Shown: positions 63,347 through 64,000 of the stretch, piece after piece
How positions within the stretch are numbered: position 1 is the stretch's first letter
Layout of the letters: each line of letters starts with the position of its first letter
NCBI RefSeq assembly: GCF_041103235.1
Contig: NZ_JBGCUN010000001.1
Location: 1,984,001 to 2,048,000, forward strand
DNA: 64,000 nucleotides
Origin: Yoonia sp. R2331
Lineage (GTDB): Bacteria > Pseudomonadota > Alphaproteobacteria > Rhodobacterales > Rhodobacteraceae
Direction of reading: 5' to 3'
Position numbers and translations under genes: made by a program
The notes under the pieces: generated by a model
Databases searched by the model: none
What the model saw: the letters and a program-made list of their open reading frames with translations, nothing else
Told to the model about the DNA's origin: nothing

Positions 63347-63679
63347 GTGCGGACCATTCGTGACGAACGAAATTGGTTTGATCGGCTAATGGGGCGATGG
63401 TTAAGTCCCGTGCTGCACCCGACACTGTCGATGGATGCTGTACCAGCATTCACGACAGACCAGTGGGTGAACCAGATCAACGCTGTATTGGCCAATCTCC
63501 CCAAACACCATCGCGGATCGTTTTGGCAACGCTGGTACACTTTAGACGATGCAGAACGTCACGCATGGGTGGAGCGCCGTAAAGCCGCGCTAGTGATCAT
63601 CTGGGTACGTGGCGGCAACAATGGCCTCCAGGGCCTCGGAAAACGCCTCTGCGGGGCTTTGGCCGACATTGATAGGTAG
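63347..63679 (+). CDS. Small island protein, unknown
   Basis: 110 residues if the GTG at 63347, touching the TGA before it, is used; ATG at 63389 is an alternative. Aromatic-rich, with HHRGSFWQRWYTLDDAERHA and WVERRKAALVIIWVRGG. Family not recognised. Composition matches the island. Confidence 0.55.
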   Translation: MRTIRDERNWFDRLMGRWLSPVLHPTLSMDAVPAFTTDQWVNQINAVLANLPKHHRGSFWQRWYTLDDAERHAWVERRKAALVIIWVRGGNNGLQGLGKRLCGALADIDR

Positions 63680-63716
63680 ATGCAACGGATCGTTATCAGG
63701 TGATCAGCGTCAGCAG

Positions 63717-64000
63717 GTGTACGAACGTCTCCTCCATCGCAATCACATCCGTTCTCAGATGGGTGTGAAGCCAATCGATATTCCCAGAATGTATCACCGA
63801 AAGGTCCAAGCCATGGAGATCGCAGAATACGAGACCCTGCTGAAGCCATACCTCGTCAAAGCCTTTGCCGACATCGCTTGGCCCACCAGCTTCACTGGAC
63901 GAATACTGATCGCAGTGCGTTTGCACAAAAGATGCGTTGATCAGGTGCACATTGATCATGGTATCGTCGATCCTAGAAACAGACGACCTGACATCGTTGC
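63717..64000 (+). CDS. Possible partial gene at the right edge
   Basis: One plus-strand frame is open from before 63717 to the window end and reads like protein: VYERLLHRNHIRSQMGVKPI, then EIAEYETLLKPYLVKAFADI. The start is uncertain (GTG 63717, ATG 63759 or ATG 63789) and no good ribosome site was seen. It has no recognised motif. The opposite-strand frame at 63696-63959 was judged less likely. Confidence 0.4.
   Translation, partial: MYERLLHRNHIRSQMGVKPIDIPRMYHRKVQAMEIAEYETLLKPYLVKAFADIAWPTSFTGRILIAVRLHKRCVDQVHIDHGIVDPRNRRPDIV

Larger units (their letters stand above)
60725..64000 (+). mobile_element. Left end of an integrated genomic island
   Basis: Three signs coincide: a tRNA-Tyr gene whose 3' end marks the boundary, a tyrosine recombinase directly after it, and a visible drop in G+C with different codon use in every gene to the right. 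The island also carries an XRE-type regulator and small unknown genes. The right end (a copy of the tRNA 3' end) is not in the window. Confidence 0.8.

Noticed and set aside
63696-63959. 87-codon minus-strand frame at the right edge
   Set aside because: The plus-strand frame in the same place reads more like a protein and continues beyond the window; no ribosome site supports the minus frame.

Overview
The window looks like a chromosomal stretch of a Rhodobacteraceae (roseobacter-group, Alphaproteobacteria) genome. The pointers are the division and cell-wall (dcw) gene order, a long-linker FtsZ, DUF2484 genes between murC and murB, VPLPA-CTERM proteins, a DUF1127 gene followed by CCTCCTCCC hairpin RNAs, and an mraZ leader with an UpsM-type terminator. 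No species is claimed. Almost all of the window is G+C-rich. Three places are visibly richer in A+T: the 493-codon gene at 12842-14323, an internal part of uvrD, and everything right of the tRNA-Tyr at 60641.

Layout. Positions 1-3936 hold an oxidase fragment, recN, bamD and lpxC. From 35405 leftward to 4141 runs a dcw cluster, nearly all on the minus strand: mraZ-rsmH-ftsL-ftsI-murE-murF-mraY, then murD, ftsW-murG-murC, murB-ddlB-ftsQ-ftsA, and ftsZ. It is interrupted by an isomerase/ACT pair, a STAS-like gene, an SLC13-type transporter, two VPLPA-CTERM genes, two small paralogous proteins, an HI0933-type flavoprotein, a GNAT gene broken by a stop codon, a glutathione-transferase-like gene, and a block of unknown or small membrane genes between murC and murB. 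The mraZ leader carries a strong hairpin and T-run that fits the UpsM sRNA of Rhodobacter.

Positions 35977-44265 hold an uncharacterised pair of membrane-anchored proteins, a GNAT gene, the P-loop Fe-S carrier apbC, the DUF1127 gene with a seven-copy cuckoo (CcsR-like) RNA array, an lrp/lysE divergent pair and a UvrD helicase with an inserted coiled coil. Positions 44428-50903 hold an FMN hydroxy-acid dehydrogenase, pyruvate carboxylase and three small genes. After tRNA-Gly comes a dispersed histidine locus (hisB, hisH, hisA, hisF, hisE). It is interleaved with an ArsR/SRPBCC pair, a lytic transglycosylase, a DUF2147 gene, and a caspase-DUF302 fusion next to a free-standing DUF302 gene.

From 58252 there are a CoA-binding protein, a YHS protein, a zinc-ribbon protein and a TrmH-family methyltransferase, then tRNA-Tyr. 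Immediately after the tRNA begins what looks like an integrated island: a tyrosine recombinase, an XRE repressor and small unknown genes, running off the right edge.

The genes tie together mainly through envelope growth (lipid A, peptidoglycan precursors, divisome, outer-membrane assembly). Many start and stop codons overlap (ATGA or TGATG), which argues for translational coupling through the dcw cluster. All functions are read by eye from motifs and context. No database search or folding program was run.
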